Notes: a model not told the origin generated them from the letters alone. Shown: positions 45,942 to 55,250, counted from the stretch's first letter. The stretch is 61,679 nt of DNA from Variovorax sp. (GCA_017744285.1 JAGIBP010000026.1:1-61679), one strand, 5' to 3'. Numbers and translations are program-made.

Positions 45942-47444
45942 ATGCACAAATTCGACGAGATGTACGAGCAGGTTCCCTACACCGGCGCAGCGGTGCGGAG
46001 CCACTACAAGCGATACGACCAATGGCTCGCGAAGCAACCCGAAGCGGTGATGCGTTCGCGGCGCGAGGAGGCGGAGATGATCTTCCGCCGGGTCGGCATC
46101 ACCTTCGCCGTCTATGGCGCGAAGGACGAGGACGGCTCGGGCACCGAGCGCCTGATTCCGTTCGACCTCCTGCCGCGCATCATTCCCGCGCACGAGTGGG
46201 CCTCGATGGAAAAGGGGCTGGTGCAGCGCGTGACGGCGCTCAACCGCTTCATCCACGACGTCTACCATGGCCAGGAGATCATCCAGGCCGGCGTGATTCC
46301 CGCCGAGCAGATCCTGAACAACGCGCAGTACCGCCCGGAGATGGCCGGCGTGAAGGTGCCCAACGACGTCTATTCGCACGTGGCCGGCATCGACATCGTG
46401 CGGGCGCCCGATGCAGGCGGCAGCGGCGAGTACTACGTGCTCGAAGACAACCTGCGCGTGCCCAGCGGCGTGAGCTACATGCTCGAGAACCGCAAGATGA
46501 TGATGCGGCTCTTCCCCGAGCTGTTCAGCCAGAACCGCATCGCGCCGGTGGCGCACTACCCCGACCTGCTGCTCGAAACCCTGCGCGCCTCGGCGCCGCC
46601 GGCCACCGCCGAGCCGACCGTGGTCGTGCTCACGCCCGGCATGTACAACAGCGCCTACTTCGAGCACGCCTTCCTCGCGCAGCAGATGGGCGTGGAACTG
46701 GTCGAGGGGCAGGACCTCTTCGTCCGGGACAACTTCGTCTACATGCGCACCACGCGCGGGCCGAAGCGCGTCGACGTCATCTACCGCCGCGTGGACGACG
46801 ACTTCCTCGACCCCGAAGTGTTCCGCCCGACTTCCACGCTCGGATGCGCCGGTCTGATGCGCGCCTATCGCGAAGGCAACGTCGTGATCTGCAATGCGGT
46901 CGGCACCGGTGTGGCGGACGACAAGTCGATCTATCCGTACGTGCCGAAGATGATCGAGTTCTACCTCGGCGAGAAGCCGATCCTGAAGAACGTGCCGACC
47001 TACATCTGCCGCAACAAGGACGACCTCGACTACACGCTGGCGAACATGAAGGACCTTGTGGTCAAGGAAGTGCACGGCGCGGGCGGCTACGGCATGCTCA
47101 TTGGCCCCGCCGCCACGCAGGCCGAGATCGAAGATTTCAAGAAAGCAGTGCTCGCAAAGCCGGACGGCTATATCGCGCAGCCCACGCTCAGCCTGTCGAG
47201 TTCGCCGACCTTCGTTGACGCCGGCATCGCGCCGCGCCATATCGACCTGCGGCCCTTCGTGCTCTCGGGCAAGGAAGTGCAGATGGTGCCCGGTGGCCTC
47301 ACGCGGGTTGCGCTCAAGGAAGGGTCGCTGGTGGTCAACTCGTCGCAAGGCGGGGGCACCAAGGACACCTGGATTCTCGAAGGCGACCGCACCAATGGGT
47401 CGCGCTCGCACAGCCAGTCGCAAACACAAACGCAAACGTCCTGA
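45942..47444 (+). CDS. Circularly permuted type 2 ATP-grasp protein
   Basis: A 500-residue stand-alone version of the domain also seen at 37147-39840. Motifs: FAVYGAKDEDGSGTERLIP, EYYVLEDNLRVPSGVSYML, LTPGMYNSAYFEHAFLAQQ, VIYRRVDDDFLDPEVFR and VVKEVHGAGGYGM, the ATP/Mg-binding strands. Predicted amide ligase; the substrate is unknown. The tail is a polar Ser/Gln/Thr repeat (SHSQSQTQTQTS) encoded by hexanucleotide repeats. The ribosome site AAGGAG is 11 bases upstream of the ATG. The alpha-E gene follows after 17 bases. Confidence 0.88.
   Translation: MHKFDEMYEQVPYTGAAVRSHYKRYDQWLAKQPEAVMRSRREEAEMIFRRVGITFAVYGAKDEDGSGTERLIPFDLLPRIIPAHEWASMEKGLVQRVTALNRFIHDVYHGQEIIQAGVIPAEQILNNAQYRPEMAGVKVPNDVYSHVAGIDIVRAPDAGGSGEYYVLEDNLRVPSGVSYMLENRKMMMRLFPELFSQNRIAPVAHYPDLLLETLRASAPPATAEPTVVVLTPGMYNSAYFEHAFLAQQMGVELVEGQDLFVRDNFVYMRTTRGPKRVDVIYRRVDDDFLDPEVFRPTSTLGCAGLMRAYREGNVVICNAVGTGVADDKSIYPYVPKMIEFYLGEKPILKNVPTYICRNKDDLDYTLANMKDLVVKEVHGAGGYGMLIGPAATQAEIEDFKKAVLAKPDGYIAQPTLSLSSSPTFVDAGIAPRHIDLRPFVLSGKEVQMVPGGLTRVALKEGSLVVNSSQGGGTKDTWILEGDRTNGSRSHSQSQTQTQTS
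47421..47438 (+). repeat. Hexanucleotide repeat at the 3' end of the ATP-grasp gene
   Basis: Three tandem hexamers, CAAACA CAAACG CAAACG, encode the QTQTQT-type tail of the preceding protein. Replication slippage in units of six would lengthen or shorten the tail by two residues without a frameshift. Confidence 0.55.
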
Positions 47445-47461
47445 TCGGGAGCCTTCAGATC

Positions 47462-48418
47462 ATGTTGTCACGCACTGCCGATCACCTCTACTGGATGTCG
47501 CGCTACACCGAGCGCGCCGAAAACACCGCGCGCATGCTCGACGTCAACTACCAGACGTCGTTGCTGCCGCAATCGGCCGAAGTCGCCAAGTACGGCTGGC
47601 AGGGGCTGCTGTCGATCAGCGAGCTGCTGCCCATGTACAACGAGGACCACGACCACATCGAACCCGACGAAGTCATGGAGTTCATGGTCAAGGACGAGTC
47701 GAATCCCTCGTCCATCCTCTCGTGCCTGCGCGCGGCGCGCGAGAACGCACGCGCGGTGCGCGGCGCGCTCACCACCGAGGCGTGGGAAACGCAGAACACC
47801 ACCTGGCTCGAAGTCAATCGCATGCTGCGTGCGGGTGACCTGGAGCGCGACCCGGCGCAGTTCTTCGAATGGGTGAAGTTTCGCTCGCATCTCTCGCGCG
47901 GCGTGACGCTCGGCACCATGCTGCAGGACGAGTCCTTCTACTTCTCGCGCCTCGGCACCTTCATAGAGCGTGCTGACAACACCGCGCGATTGGTGGACGT
48001 GAAGTTCCACGCCCTCAACAGCGAGTTCTTCGGCACCGCGACCGAGGAAGATCAGGAGTACGACTTCTATCACTGGAGCGCCATCCTGCGCAGCGTCTCC
48101 GCGTTCGAGGTCTATCGCAAGGTGTACCGCGACGTGATCAAGCCCGAGCGCGTGGCGGAGTTGCTGATCCTGCGTGCCGACATGCCGCGTTCACTGCATG
48201 CGAGCCTTGTCGAAGTGGTGGAGAACCTCGACAAGGTGAAGAACGACCAGAGCGCCGAGACGCAGCGGCGTGCGGGCAAGCTGCTGGCGGATCTTCAGTA
48301 CGCGACGGTGGACGAAATCCTCGCGACCGGGCTGCATGCGTATCTCACGCAGTTCCTTGATCGCGTGAACGAGTTGGGTTGGCGCATCAGCCAGGATTTC
48401 CTGGTCCCGGCACAGTAA
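47462..48418 (+). CDS. Alpha-E domain protein
   Basis: A 318-residue all-helical protein of the alpha-E (COG2307) family. It starts MLSRTADHLYWMSRYTERA, the same opening as the alpha-E half of the fusion at 37147-39840, and contains RLGTFIERADNTARLVDVK, a second copy-like helix pair. The family is always linked to circularly permuted ATP-grasp proteins and is of unknown biochemical role; it may build the substrate-binding platform. It ends exactly where the convergent glpK gene ends, with no bases between the stops. Confidence 0.88.
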   Translation: MLSRTADHLYWMSRYTERAENTARMLDVNYQTSLLPQSAEVAKYGWQGLLSISELLPMYNEDHDHIEPDEVMEFMVKDESNPSSILSCLRAARENARAVRGALTTEAWETQNTTWLEVNRMLRAGDLERDPAQFFEWVKFRSHLSRGVTLGTMLQDESFYFSRLGTFIERADNTARLVDVKFHALNSEFFGTATEEDQEYDFYHWSAILRSVSAFEVYRKVYRDVIKPERVAELLILRADMPRSLHASLVEVVENLDKVKNDQSAETQRRAGKLLADLQYATVDEILATGLHAYLTQFLDRVNELGWRISQDFLVPAQ

Positions 48419-49912
48419 CTAAGCGGCAGTGGCCTGACGTACGGCGCGCTCCCAGCGCGCCATCGCTTCGTCGGCCTTGTCGCGACTCAAGGTCGGCATG
48501 AAGCGGCGCTCGACGCGCCATAGCTTCGACAACTCGCTCACATCCTTGTAGTAGCCCGTCGAAAGCCCTGCCAGGTACGCGGCGCCAAGCGCGGTGGTCT
48601 CGGTCACTTCAGGCCGCACCACCGGAATCCCCAGCAGATCAGCCTGGAACTGCATCAGCAGGTTGTTGACGCACGCACCGCCATCCACGCGCAGTTCGGC
48701 CACCGGCGTGCCGCCGGCTGCGACCGCGTCGCGGCTCATGGCCTGCAGCAATGCGGCGCTCTGGTAGGCGATGCTTTCCAACGCCGCGCGCGCGATATGC
48801 GCCACCGTGGTGCCCCGTGTCAGGCCGGTGATGATGCCGCGTGCATCCGCATCCCAGTAGGGCGCGCCGAGGCCGGTGAAGGCCGGCACCATCATCACGC
48901 CGCCCGCATCGGGCACGCTTTCGGCCAGCGCCTGCACATGCGCGCTGCCGGGGATGGCCTTGAGGCCGTCGCGCAGCCATTGGACGACCGCACCGCCGAC
49001 GAACACGCTACCTTCCATCGCGTACTGCGGCTTCGCGCTGGTCTGCGCGGCGCTGGTCACGAGCAGGCCGTTGTGCGAGGGCTGGAAGTCGCCGCCGGTG
49101 TGCATCAGCAGGAAGCAGCCGGTGCCATAGGTGTTCTTCGCCATGCCGGCCTCGAAGCAGGCCTGGCCGAAGAGGGCGGCCTGCTGATCGCCCGCCACGC
49201 CGCCGATCGGCAGGGCGCGGTCGAAGAGACCCGCCGCCGTGTCCGCGAAGTGCGAGCTCGACGGCTTGACCTCGGGCATCAGCGAGGCCGGGATATCGAG
49301 TGCCTTCAGCAGATCGGCATCCCACTGGTTGGTGTGCACGTTGAAAAGCATGGTGCGCGAGGCATTGCTCACGTCGGTGACGTGCACCTTCCCGCCGGTG
49401 AGCTGCCAGATGAGCCAGCTGTCGACGGTGCCGAAGGCCAGCTCCCCGCGTTCGGCCTGTGCGCGCACGCCGGGCACGTTGTCGAGCAGCCAGCGCAGCT
49501 TGGTGCCCGAGAAGTAGGCGTCGATCACGAGCCCGGTCTTCTCCTGGATCGTCGCGGCCATGCCGTCCTCGCGCAGCTTCGCGCACAGGGGCTCGGCGCG
49601 GCGGTCCTGCCAGACGATGGCGTGGTGCACCGGCTGGCCGGTCTTGCGGTGCCAGACCACGGTGGTCTCGCGCTGGTTCGTGATGCCGATCGCGTGGATG
49701 TCATTCGCGGTCAGCTTCGCCTTGGCAAGCACGTCGCGCGCGGTGGCGAGCTGGTCGTTCCAGATCTGGAGCGGGTCGTGCTCCACCCAGCCGGGCCGGG
49801 GATAGATCTGCGGCAGTTCGCGCTGCGCCATGGCAACGATGCGGCCCTCGCGATCGAACACGATGCTGCGCGAGCTCGAGGTGCCCTGGTCCAGGGCGAG
49901 CAGGTAGGTCAT
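48419..49912 (-). CDS. glpK: Glycerol kinase
   Basis: Phosphorylates glycerol to sn-glycerol 3-phosphate with ATP. 497 residues of FGGY fold: [17 protein letters not shown] at the start binds ATP phosphates, [28 protein letters not shown] (glycerol-site Arg/Glu), and [18 protein letters not shown] and [10 protein letters not shown] in the second half. It lies 11 bases after glpR, so the two are co-transcribed leftwards, while glpD is divergent. No glycerol facilitator is present; uptake genes must lie elsewhere. Confidence 0.95.
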   Translation of the reverse strand: MTYLLALDQGTSSSRSIVFDREGRIVAMAQRELPQIYPRPGWVEHDPLQIWNDQLATARDVLAKAKLTANDIHAIGITNQRETTVVWHRKTGQPVHHAIVWQDRRAEPLCAKLREDGMAATIQEKTGLVIDAYFSGTKLRWLLDNVPGVRAQAERGELAFGTVDSWLIWQLTGGKVHVTDVSNASRTMLFNVHTNQWDADLLKALDIPASLMPEVKPSSSHFADTAAGLFDRALPIGGVAGDQQAALFGQACFEAGMAKNTYGTGCFLLMHTGGDFQPSHNGLLVTSAAQTSAKPQYAMEGSVFVGGAVVQWLRDGLKAIPGSAHVQALAESVPDAGGVMMVPAFTGLGAPYWDADARGIITGLTRGTTVAHIARAALESIAYQSAALLQAMSRDAVAAGGTPVAELRVDGGACVNNLLMQFQADLLGIPVVRPEVTETTALGAAYLAGLSTGYYKDVSELSKLWRVERRFMPTLSRDKADEAMARWERAVRQATAA

Positions 49913-49923
49913 GAGAAAGCCTT

Positions 49924-50706
49924 TCAGTGTTCCTGCGCCACGATGCAGCGCACCTGCGCGCTTTCGATCAGGGCCGGGAAGGGCGGCGGCGGCTCCGCAT
50001 CGGTGAACAGGCAGTCGATTTGCGAGAGCTTGGCCAGCTCGATCATCGCAGGCCGGTTGAACTTGCTCGCGTCGGCGGCCAGCCACACCTCGCGCGCCTG
50101 GGCAATGATGGTCTGCGCCACCTTCACCTCGCGCAGGTCGAAGTCGCGCAGCGTGCCGTCAGCCTCGATGCTCGACACGCCGATCAGCGCGATGTCGACC
50201 TTGAACTGGCGGATGAAGTCCACGGTCGCCTCGCCGACGATGGCGCGGTCGCGCAGCCGCACCGAGCCGCCGGCCACGATCACCTCGCAGTTCGGGTTGC
50301 CGCTCAGGATGGTCGCGACGTTGAGGTTGTTGGTGATCACGCGCAGCCCCGTGTGCCCGAGCAGCGCCTTGGCGATCGCCTCGGTCGTGGTGCCGATGTT
50401 GAGGATCAGTGAGCAGTCGTTGGGCACCTTGGCCGCCACCGCACGCGCGATGCGCGCCTTGCCCTCCGCATGCAGGTTCTCGCGCTGCTGATAGCCGATG
50501 TTCTCGGTGGTCGAGCTGGGCACGCGCACGCCCCCGTGGAAGCGCGTGAGCAGGCCTTCGTCGGCCAGCCGCTGCACGTCGCGGCGCACCGTCTGCAAGG
50601 TGACGCCAAGCATCTGGGCGAGTTCGTCGACGTTGATCGAGCCGCGCGAGCGCACGGTGTTCAGGAGCTTGAGCTGGCGGGGATTCGAATTCACGGGGTG
50701 AATCAA
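49924..50706 (-). CDS. glpR: DeoR-family glycerol-3-phosphate regulon repressor
   Basis: A 260-residue DeoR-family repressor. The amino-terminal HTH reads [19 protein letters not shown] and [17 protein letters not shown]; the sensor domain has [22 protein letters not shown] and [15 protein letters not shown], the sugar-phosphate-binding isomerase-like fold. It probably represses glpK, glpD and itself in response to glycerol 3-phosphate. It is divergent from glpD; the 68 bases between contain AACGAA repeats that are candidate operators. Confidence 0.9.
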   Translation of the reverse strand: MIHPVNSNPRQLKLLNTVRSRGSINVDELAQMLGVTLQTVRRDVQRLADEGLLTRFHGGVRVPSSTTENIGYQQRENLHAEGKARIARAVAAKVPNDCSLILNIGTTTEAIAKALLGHTGLRVITNNLNVATILSGNPNCEVIVAGGSVRLRDRAIVGEATVDFIRQFKVDIALIGVSSIEADGTLRDFDLREVKVAQTIIAQAREVWLAADASKFNRPAMIELAKLSQIDCLFTDAEPPPPFPALIESAQVRCIVAQEH

Positions 50707-50710
50707 TTTA

Positions 50711-50755
50711 GAACGAACAGAAACGAATGGACTTTAGGGTAAACGCGCACGAAAA
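50711..50755. promoter_or_regulatory. AACGAA direct repeats in the glpR-glpD intergenic region
   Basis: AACGAA occurs at 50712-50717 and 50722-50727, exactly ten bases apart, with a related ACGAAAA at 50749-50755. Ten-base phasing puts the copies on one face of the helix. DeoR-type repressors often bind such short repeats, so this is a candidate GlpR operator for both divergent genes. Confidence 0.45.
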
Positions 50756-50774
50756 TCGACAATAAGGAACCAAA

Positions 50775-52442
50775 ATGAAAAAATTCGAACACGAATATCC
50801 CGCGAATCGTGGCTTGCGTCATTCTGGAGACCCGGTTTCCGTGAGTGCTTCCCAAGCGTCATCCGCCGCGTTCGAGACCGATTGCGATGTCCTGATCGTG
50901 GGCGGCGGCATCAATGGCTGCGGCATCGCGCGGGACCTCGCGGGGCGCGGCTGGCGCGTCATGCTCTGCGAGAAGGACGACCTGGCGGCCCACACGTCCT
51001 CGGCCTCGACCAAGCTGATCCACGGCGGGCTGCGCTATCTGGAGTACTACGAGTTCTCGCTGGTGCGCAAGGCACTGCAGGAGCGCGAGGTGCTGCTGCG
51101 CAGCGCGCCGCACATCATGTGGCCGCTGCGCTTCGTGATGCCGCATGACCCGTCGATGCGGCCGGCCTGGCTGATCCGCATCGGGCTCTTCATGTACGAC
51201 CACCTCGCCCGGCGCGAGGTGCTGCCCGCTTCGCGAAGCGTCGACTTGCGAAAGCACGCGGCCGGCGAACCGCTCAAGAGCGCGTTCAAACGCGGCTTCG
51301 TCTATTCGGATGGCTGGGTGGACGACGCGCGCCTCGTGGTGCTGAACGCGCTCGATGCCCGCGCGCGCGGCGCGCAGGTGCTCACCCGCACGCGCTGCCT
51401 GAGCGCGCAGCGCAGCAGCGAGGCGTGGACCGCCGTGCTCGAAGGGCCAGAGGGCCGGCGCACCGTGCGCGCCCGCGCGGTCGTGAATGCGGCGGGCCCC
51501 TGGGCCGAAGCCTTCCTGCGCGGCGTGGCCCGGCCGGCGCGGGGCGAGGCGCTGGCCACGCGGCATTTGCGGCTCGTGAAGGGCAGCCACATCGTGGTGC
51601 CGCGCGTGTTCGGCCACGACCACGCCTACATCTTCCAGAACCCGGACAAGCGGATCATCTTCGCGATTCCCTACCAGGACGACTTCACGCTGATCGGCAC
51701 CACCGACGTCGAACTGGCCGGCGACGACCCGGGCGCGGCGCGCATCGCCGCGGACGAGATCGACTACCTCTGCACGCAGGCGAGCCGCTACTTCGAGAAG
51801 CCGATCCGGCCCTCGGATGTGGTCTGGACCTATTCGGGCGTGCGCCCGCTGCTCGACGACGCCTCGGGCGATCCGTCGGCCGTCACGCGCGACTACCTGC
51901 TCGAATCCAACACCGCCGCCGCGCCGCTGCTGTCGGTGTGGGGCGGCAAGATCACCACCTTCCGCAAGCTCGCCGAGGACGCCGCCGACGAGGTCGGCCG
52001 CATGCTCGGCGATGCGCGCCGGCCATGGACCGATGGCGCCTTCCTCGCCGGGGGCGATCTCTCGGCGTGGATCGGGCCCACGAGCCCCGCCGCACGCCCC
52101 GACGTCGATTTCGAGCGCTTCCTGGCCGAGGTGCAGAGGCGCCATCCCTGGCTCGACGCCGGCATCGCGCGCCGCCTTGCACGGGCCTACGGCGCGCGCG
52201 TCGCCGAAGTGCTCGGCGACGCCGCGTCGATGGACGACCTGGGCCCCGAAGTCGCGCCCGGCCTGCACGAGCGCGAACTGCGCTACCTGCAGCGCGAGGA
52301 GTGGGCGCGCAGCGGCGACGACGTGCTCTGGCGGCGCTCCAAGCTCGGCCTGCACTACACGCCCGCCGAGCGCGAGCGGGTCCACGCGTGGATGCGCATG
52401 CACGAACCCGACAAAGAGGAGGTCGATGCAGCTGTCACTTGA
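50775..52442 (+). CDS. glpD: Glycerol-3-phosphate dehydrogenase, FAD-dependent
   Basis: Membrane-associated flavoprotein that oxidises sn-glycerol 3-phosphate to dihydroxyacetone phosphate and passes electrons to quinone. 555 residues. The FAD-binding motif is DVLIVGGGINGCGIARDLAG, and SSASTKLIHGGLRYLEYYEF is the DAO-fold signature. VSGVRPLL-type positions are seen in WTYSGVRPLLDDASG, and the carboxy-terminal cap follows (about 400-540). The ATG at 50775 (AAGGA six bases upstream) gives a 35-residue extension before the FAD motif; an internal GTG at 50841 would shorten it. Confidence 0.93.
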   Translation: MKKFEHEYPANRGLRHSGDPVSVSASQASSAAFETDCDVLIVGGGINGCGIARDLAGRGWRVMLCEKDDLAAHTSSASTKLIHGGLRYLEYYEFSLVRKALQEREVLLRSAPHIMWPLRFVMPHDPSMRPAWLIRIGLFMYDHLARREVLPASRSVDLRKHAAGEPLKSAFKRGFVYSDGWVDDARLVVLNALDARARGAQVLTRTRCLSAQRSSEAWTAVLEGPEGRRTVRARAVVNAAGPWAEAFLRGVARPARGEALATRHLRLVKGSHIVVPRVFGHDHAYIFQNPDKRIIFAIPYQDDFTLIGTTDVELAGDDPGAARIAADEIDYLCTQASRYFEKPIRPSDVVWTYSGVRPLLDDASGDPSAVTRDYLLESNTAAAPLLSVWGGKITTFRKLAEDAADEVGRMLGDARRPWTDGAFLAGGDLSAWIGPTSPAARPDVDFERFLAEVQRRHPWLDAGIARRLARAYGARVAEVLGDAASMDDLGPEVAPGLHERELRYLQREEWARSGDDVLWRRSKLGLHYTPAERERVHAWMRMHEPDKEEVDAAVT

Positions 52443-52532
52443 CCGCCGGGGGGCCAGGTGCGCTGAGATGCCGCGGCCGGCTGCACCAAAGGGCAATGGC
52501 GCCAGCGGCCGCCTCGCGTATCGTCGGCGCCT

Positions 52533-52676
52533 ATGTTGAAGCTGGCGACCGTGATGTTCCTTTGCCTTCTGGCGGGCTGCGCGAGCAGCGCGGGCCTGGG
52601 CTATTCGTCTTCGGCCTGTTCCCAGCCGGGCACCTATGCGTGCCAGGTCGAGCAGTACCAGCGGGTCGGCTTCTAG
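52533..52676 (+). CDS. Small lipoprotein, 47 residues
   Basis: A short reading frame starting MLKLATVMFLCLLAGC, an evident lipoprotein signal with lipobox LAGC (Cys16). The mature part has 32 residues and two further cysteines (SSACSQPGTYACQVEQ) that could form a disulfide. It starts 90 bases after glpD and ends 15 bases before the convergent LysR gene. No family recognised; the lipobox, regular length and codon use make it a likely gene. Confidence 0.65.
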   Translation: MLKLATVMFLCLLAGCASSAGLGYSSSACSQPGTYACQVEQYQRVGF

Positions 52677-52691
52677 CGCGCCGACCGGCCC

Positions 52692-53582
52692 TCAGCGCCC
52701 CAGGCTCGCGCGCGCCGCGGGGGCCAGGTGCGCGGCGAACTCGCGTGCGGCGGCGCTGTACTGCGTGCCCCGGCGGAACAGCAGCCCCGCCGTGCGGATC
52801 AGCTGCGGCGAGATCAGGTGGATCGCGACCATGTCGGTCGCCTGCTGCGCCGCCCGCTCGGGCACGATGGTCGCCATGTCGCCCCAGCGGCACAGCGCGA
52901 TCAGCGATTCCACCGACCCCATCTCCACGCGCAGGAGCGGCGCGACCCCCGCGCTGCGCAGGCCGTCGTCGATGAGGCCGCGCGTGTAGAAGCTGCGCGG
53001 CAGCAGCGCCAGCGGGACATCGGCCAGCGCCTTCACCGCCATCGTGCGGCGGGTGGCCAGGGGGTGCGAGGGGTTGACCAGCAGCATCATCCGTTCGTCG
53101 AACAGCGGCAGCGCCTCCAGGTCGGCGCTCTGCGGGGGGTGGAAGCTCACGCCCAGGTCCAGGGTGCCGTCGAGCAGGCCTTGCTCCACCGGCCGCGCGA
53201 GCAGTTCGCGCACCTCGATGGCCACCCGGGGATAGGCGCGCGTGAACGCGGCCACGGCCGGCGCGACCAGGGTGTTCAGGAAGGTCGGGATGACGCCCAG
53301 CGTCAGGGAGCCGGTCTGCAGTTCGCTCAGGTCGGCCAGCGCCATGCGCCCGGCCTCCAGCTCGTGCAGCGCGCGCTCCGCGTGATTGCGGAACACCACG
53401 CCCGCCTGCGAGAGCTTGAGCCCGCGCCCGATGCGGTCGAACAGCACCATGCCCAGTTCGTCCTCCAGCTGCCGCAGGCCGTGCGACAGGGTGGATTGCG
53501 TGACGAACAGGTTCTTGGCCGAGGTGGTGAGGTGCTCGGTCTTCGCCAGATCGACGAAGTAGCGCAGTTGCCGCAGTTCCAT
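52692..53582 (-). CDS. LysR-family regulator of the cat cluster (CatR/CynR-like)
   Basis: A 296-residue LysR-type regulator. The HTH is in MELRQLRYFVDLAKTEHLT and VTQSTLSHGLRQLEDELG; the effector domain (about 90-295) contains TLGVIPTFLNTLVAP and EVRELLARPVEQGLLDG. It is divergent from catB with 140 bases between and a T-N11-A palindrome at 53605-53619, the standard layout for a LysR activator of muconate genes. Its effector may be cis,cis-muconate. The start at 53582 is the family start; an in-frame ATG upstream lies inside the operator region. Confidence 0.88.
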   Translation of the reverse strand: MELRQLRYFVDLAKTEHLTTSAKNLFVTQSTLSHGLRQLEDELGMVLFDRIGRGLKLSQAGVVFRNHAERALHELEAGRMALADLSELQTGSLTLGVIPTFLNTLVAPAVAAFTRAYPRVAIEVRELLARPVEQGLLDGTLDLGVSFHPPQSADLEALPLFDERMMLLVNPSHPLATRRTMAVKALADVPLALLPRSFYTRGLIDDGLRSAGVAPLLRVEMGSVESLIALCRWGDMATIVPERAAQQATDMVAIHLISPQLIRTAGLLFRRGTQYSAAAREFAAHLAPAARASLGR

Positions 53583-53604
53583 GCAGGGGGCTCCCGGAAG
53601 ATCA

Positions 53605-53619
53605 TTCGATGATATCGAA
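53605..53619. promoter_or_regulatory. LysR-type operator between the regulator and catB
   Basis: TTCGATGATATCGAA is a 6-3-6 inverted repeat of the T-N11-A form recognised by LysR-family proteins. It lies 22 bases from the regulator start and about 103 bases from the catB start, a position suited to autoregulation and to activation of catB. Confidence 0.6.
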
Positions 53620-53722
53620 CGATCGCTCAAAAATTATTCAATAGATTTACGCCATCCATGGAACTACGCTTCTGACCATTGGCTGGCGCCTGCGTGGCCC
53701 GGCCTCCACCCCCGCCCATTCC

Positions 53723-54910
53723 ATGCAAGACCGTTTACTGATCGAGCGCATCGAGGCGCGCATCCTGGACATCCCGACGATTCGCCCGCACAAGCTGTCC
53801 TTTGGCGCCATCAGCCGCCAGAGCCCGGTGATCGTGCAGCTCTGGCTCGCCAACGGCGCCACCGGCTTCGGCGAGGCGGCGACCATCGGCGGCCCCTCGT
53901 GGAACGAGGAGTCGCCCGAGAGCATTCACCATGCCGTCGTCAACCACCTCGCGCCGGCGCTGGTCGGACAGGACGGCGCGCGCTTCGAGGCCTGCCTGGC
54001 CCGCATGGACCTGGCCTGCAAGGGCAACGCCTTCGCCAAGAGCGCGGTCGAGATCGCGCTGCTCGATGCGGTGGCCCGCACCCTCGACCTGCCGGTGTGG
54101 CAGTTGCTCGGCGGCAAGCAGCGCGACAGCCTGCCACTGGCGTGGACGCTGGCCAGCGGCGACGTCGAGCGCGACCTGGCCGAAGCGCAGCTGCGCCTGG
54201 AGCAGAAGCGCCACCGCATCTTCAAGATGAAGATCGGCGCCCGCACGCCCGAGGCCGACCTCGCGCATGTGAGCCAGATCGCGCGCGGGCTGCAGGGCCG
54301 CGCCGTGCTCACGGTGGACGTGAACCAGGCCTGGGACGGCGCCACCGCACGCCGCTACCTGCCGCCCATGGTCGAGGCCGGCGTGACGCTGATCGAACAG
54401 CCGGTGGCCCACTGGAACGTGCCTGCGCTGCGCGATCTCACGGCGACGCTGCAGGGCGCGCTGATCATGGCCGACGAGAGCGTCTGCACGCCGTACGACG
54501 CGATGCGCCTGGCGCGCGAGCAGGCCAGCCAGGTCTTCTCGCTGAAGGTCGCCAAGCATGGCGGGCTGCTGCGCACGCGGCAGGTCGCGGCCATTGCGCA
54601 GGCGGCCGACATCGGCTGGTATGGCGGCACCATGCTCGAGACCTCGATCGGCTCGGCGGCCTCCGCCCACGTGTTCGCGACGCTGGGCGGCCGGCACCAC
54701 AACTGCGAGCTCTTCGGCCCGCAACTGCTGGTGGACGACATCGTGCAACAGCGCATGGCGATCGAGGACTTCGAGCTGCAGCTGCCCGACGGGCCGGGCC
54801 TGGGCGTGGAGGTCGACCTGAAGCAGCTCGCGCGCTTCGACCGCGCGTTGGCCGGCCGCGAGCCGCGGCATTTCGACATGGGGCGCGATGCCGCTGCGGC
54901 AGGCGCCTGA
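53723..54910 (+). CDS. catB: Muconate cycloisomerase
   Basis: Converts cis,cis-muconate to muconolactone in the catechol branch of the beta-ketoadipate pathway. 395 residues of the enolase superfamily: the KxK motif is Lys168 and Lys170 in RIFKMKIGAR, Asp199 is in DVNQAWD, followed by IEQPVA and MADESV for the metal ligands. The length and the paired catC indicate the muconate (or chloromuconate) branch rather than an o-succinylbenzoate synthase. First gene of a rightward catB-catC-binding protein unit under the divergent LysR gene. No catA is present in the window. Confidence 0.93.
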   Translation: MQDRLLIERIEARILDIPTIRPHKLSFGAISRQSPVIVQLWLANGATGFGEAATIGGPSWNEESPESIHHAVVNHLAPALVGQDGARFEACLARMDLACKGNAFAKSAVEIALLDAVARTLDLPVWQLLGGKQRDSLPLAWTLASGDVERDLAEAQLRLEQKRHRIFKMKIGARTPEADLAHVSQIARGLQGRAVLTVDVNQAWDGATARRYLPPMVEAGVTLIEQPVAHWNVPALRDLTATLQGALIMADESVCTPYDAMRLAREQASQVFSLKVAKHGGLLRTRQVAAIAQAADIGWYGGTMLETSIGSAASAHVFATLGGRHHNCELFGPQLLVDDIVQQRMAIEDFELQLPDGPGLGVEVDLKQLARFDRALAGREPRHFDMGRDAAAAGA

Positions 54911-54934
54911 ACTTATTTTCCTGGAGACGACCGA

Positions 54935-55213
54935 ATGCTTTACCTCGTTCGCATGGACGTGAAGATCCCCCACGGGCTGCCCGCCGACGTGGTGGCCGAC
55001 ATCAAGGCCCGCGAAAAGGCCTACTCGCAAGACCTGCAGCGCGACGGGCGCTGGAAGCACATCTGGCGCGTGGTCGGCGAATACGCCAACTACAGCGTGT
55101 TCGACGTCGCGTCGAACGACGAGCTGCATGCACTGCTGCAGGACCTGCCGCTCTTCCCCTACATGGACATCGAAGTCACGCCGCTGGCCCGGCACCCGTC
55201 GGCCATTGCCTGA
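54935..55213 (+). CDS. catC: Muconolactone delta-isomerase
   Basis: A 92-residue isomerase that converts muconolactone to beta-ketoadipate enol-lactone. It begins MLYLVRMDVKIPHGLPADV and carries REKAYSQDLQRDGRWKHIW and YSVFDVASNDELHALL, the whole conserved family. A typical CatC homodecamer subunit. It follows catB by 24 bases, with GGAGA upstream of its ATG. Confidence 0.95.
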   Translation: MLYLVRMDVKIPHGLPADVVADIKAREKAYSQDLQRDGRWKHIWRVVGEYANYSVFDVASNDELHALLQDLPLFPYMDIEVTPLARHPSAIA

Positions 55214-55250
55214 GCCGCATCACCCACACGAATAGAAATTGGAGATTGTC

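Noticed and set aside
50841..50843. Internal GTG as the glpD start
   Set aside because: The ATG at 50775 has a better-placed AAGGA ribosome site, although the resulting 35-residue extension is not typical; kept as an alternative only.
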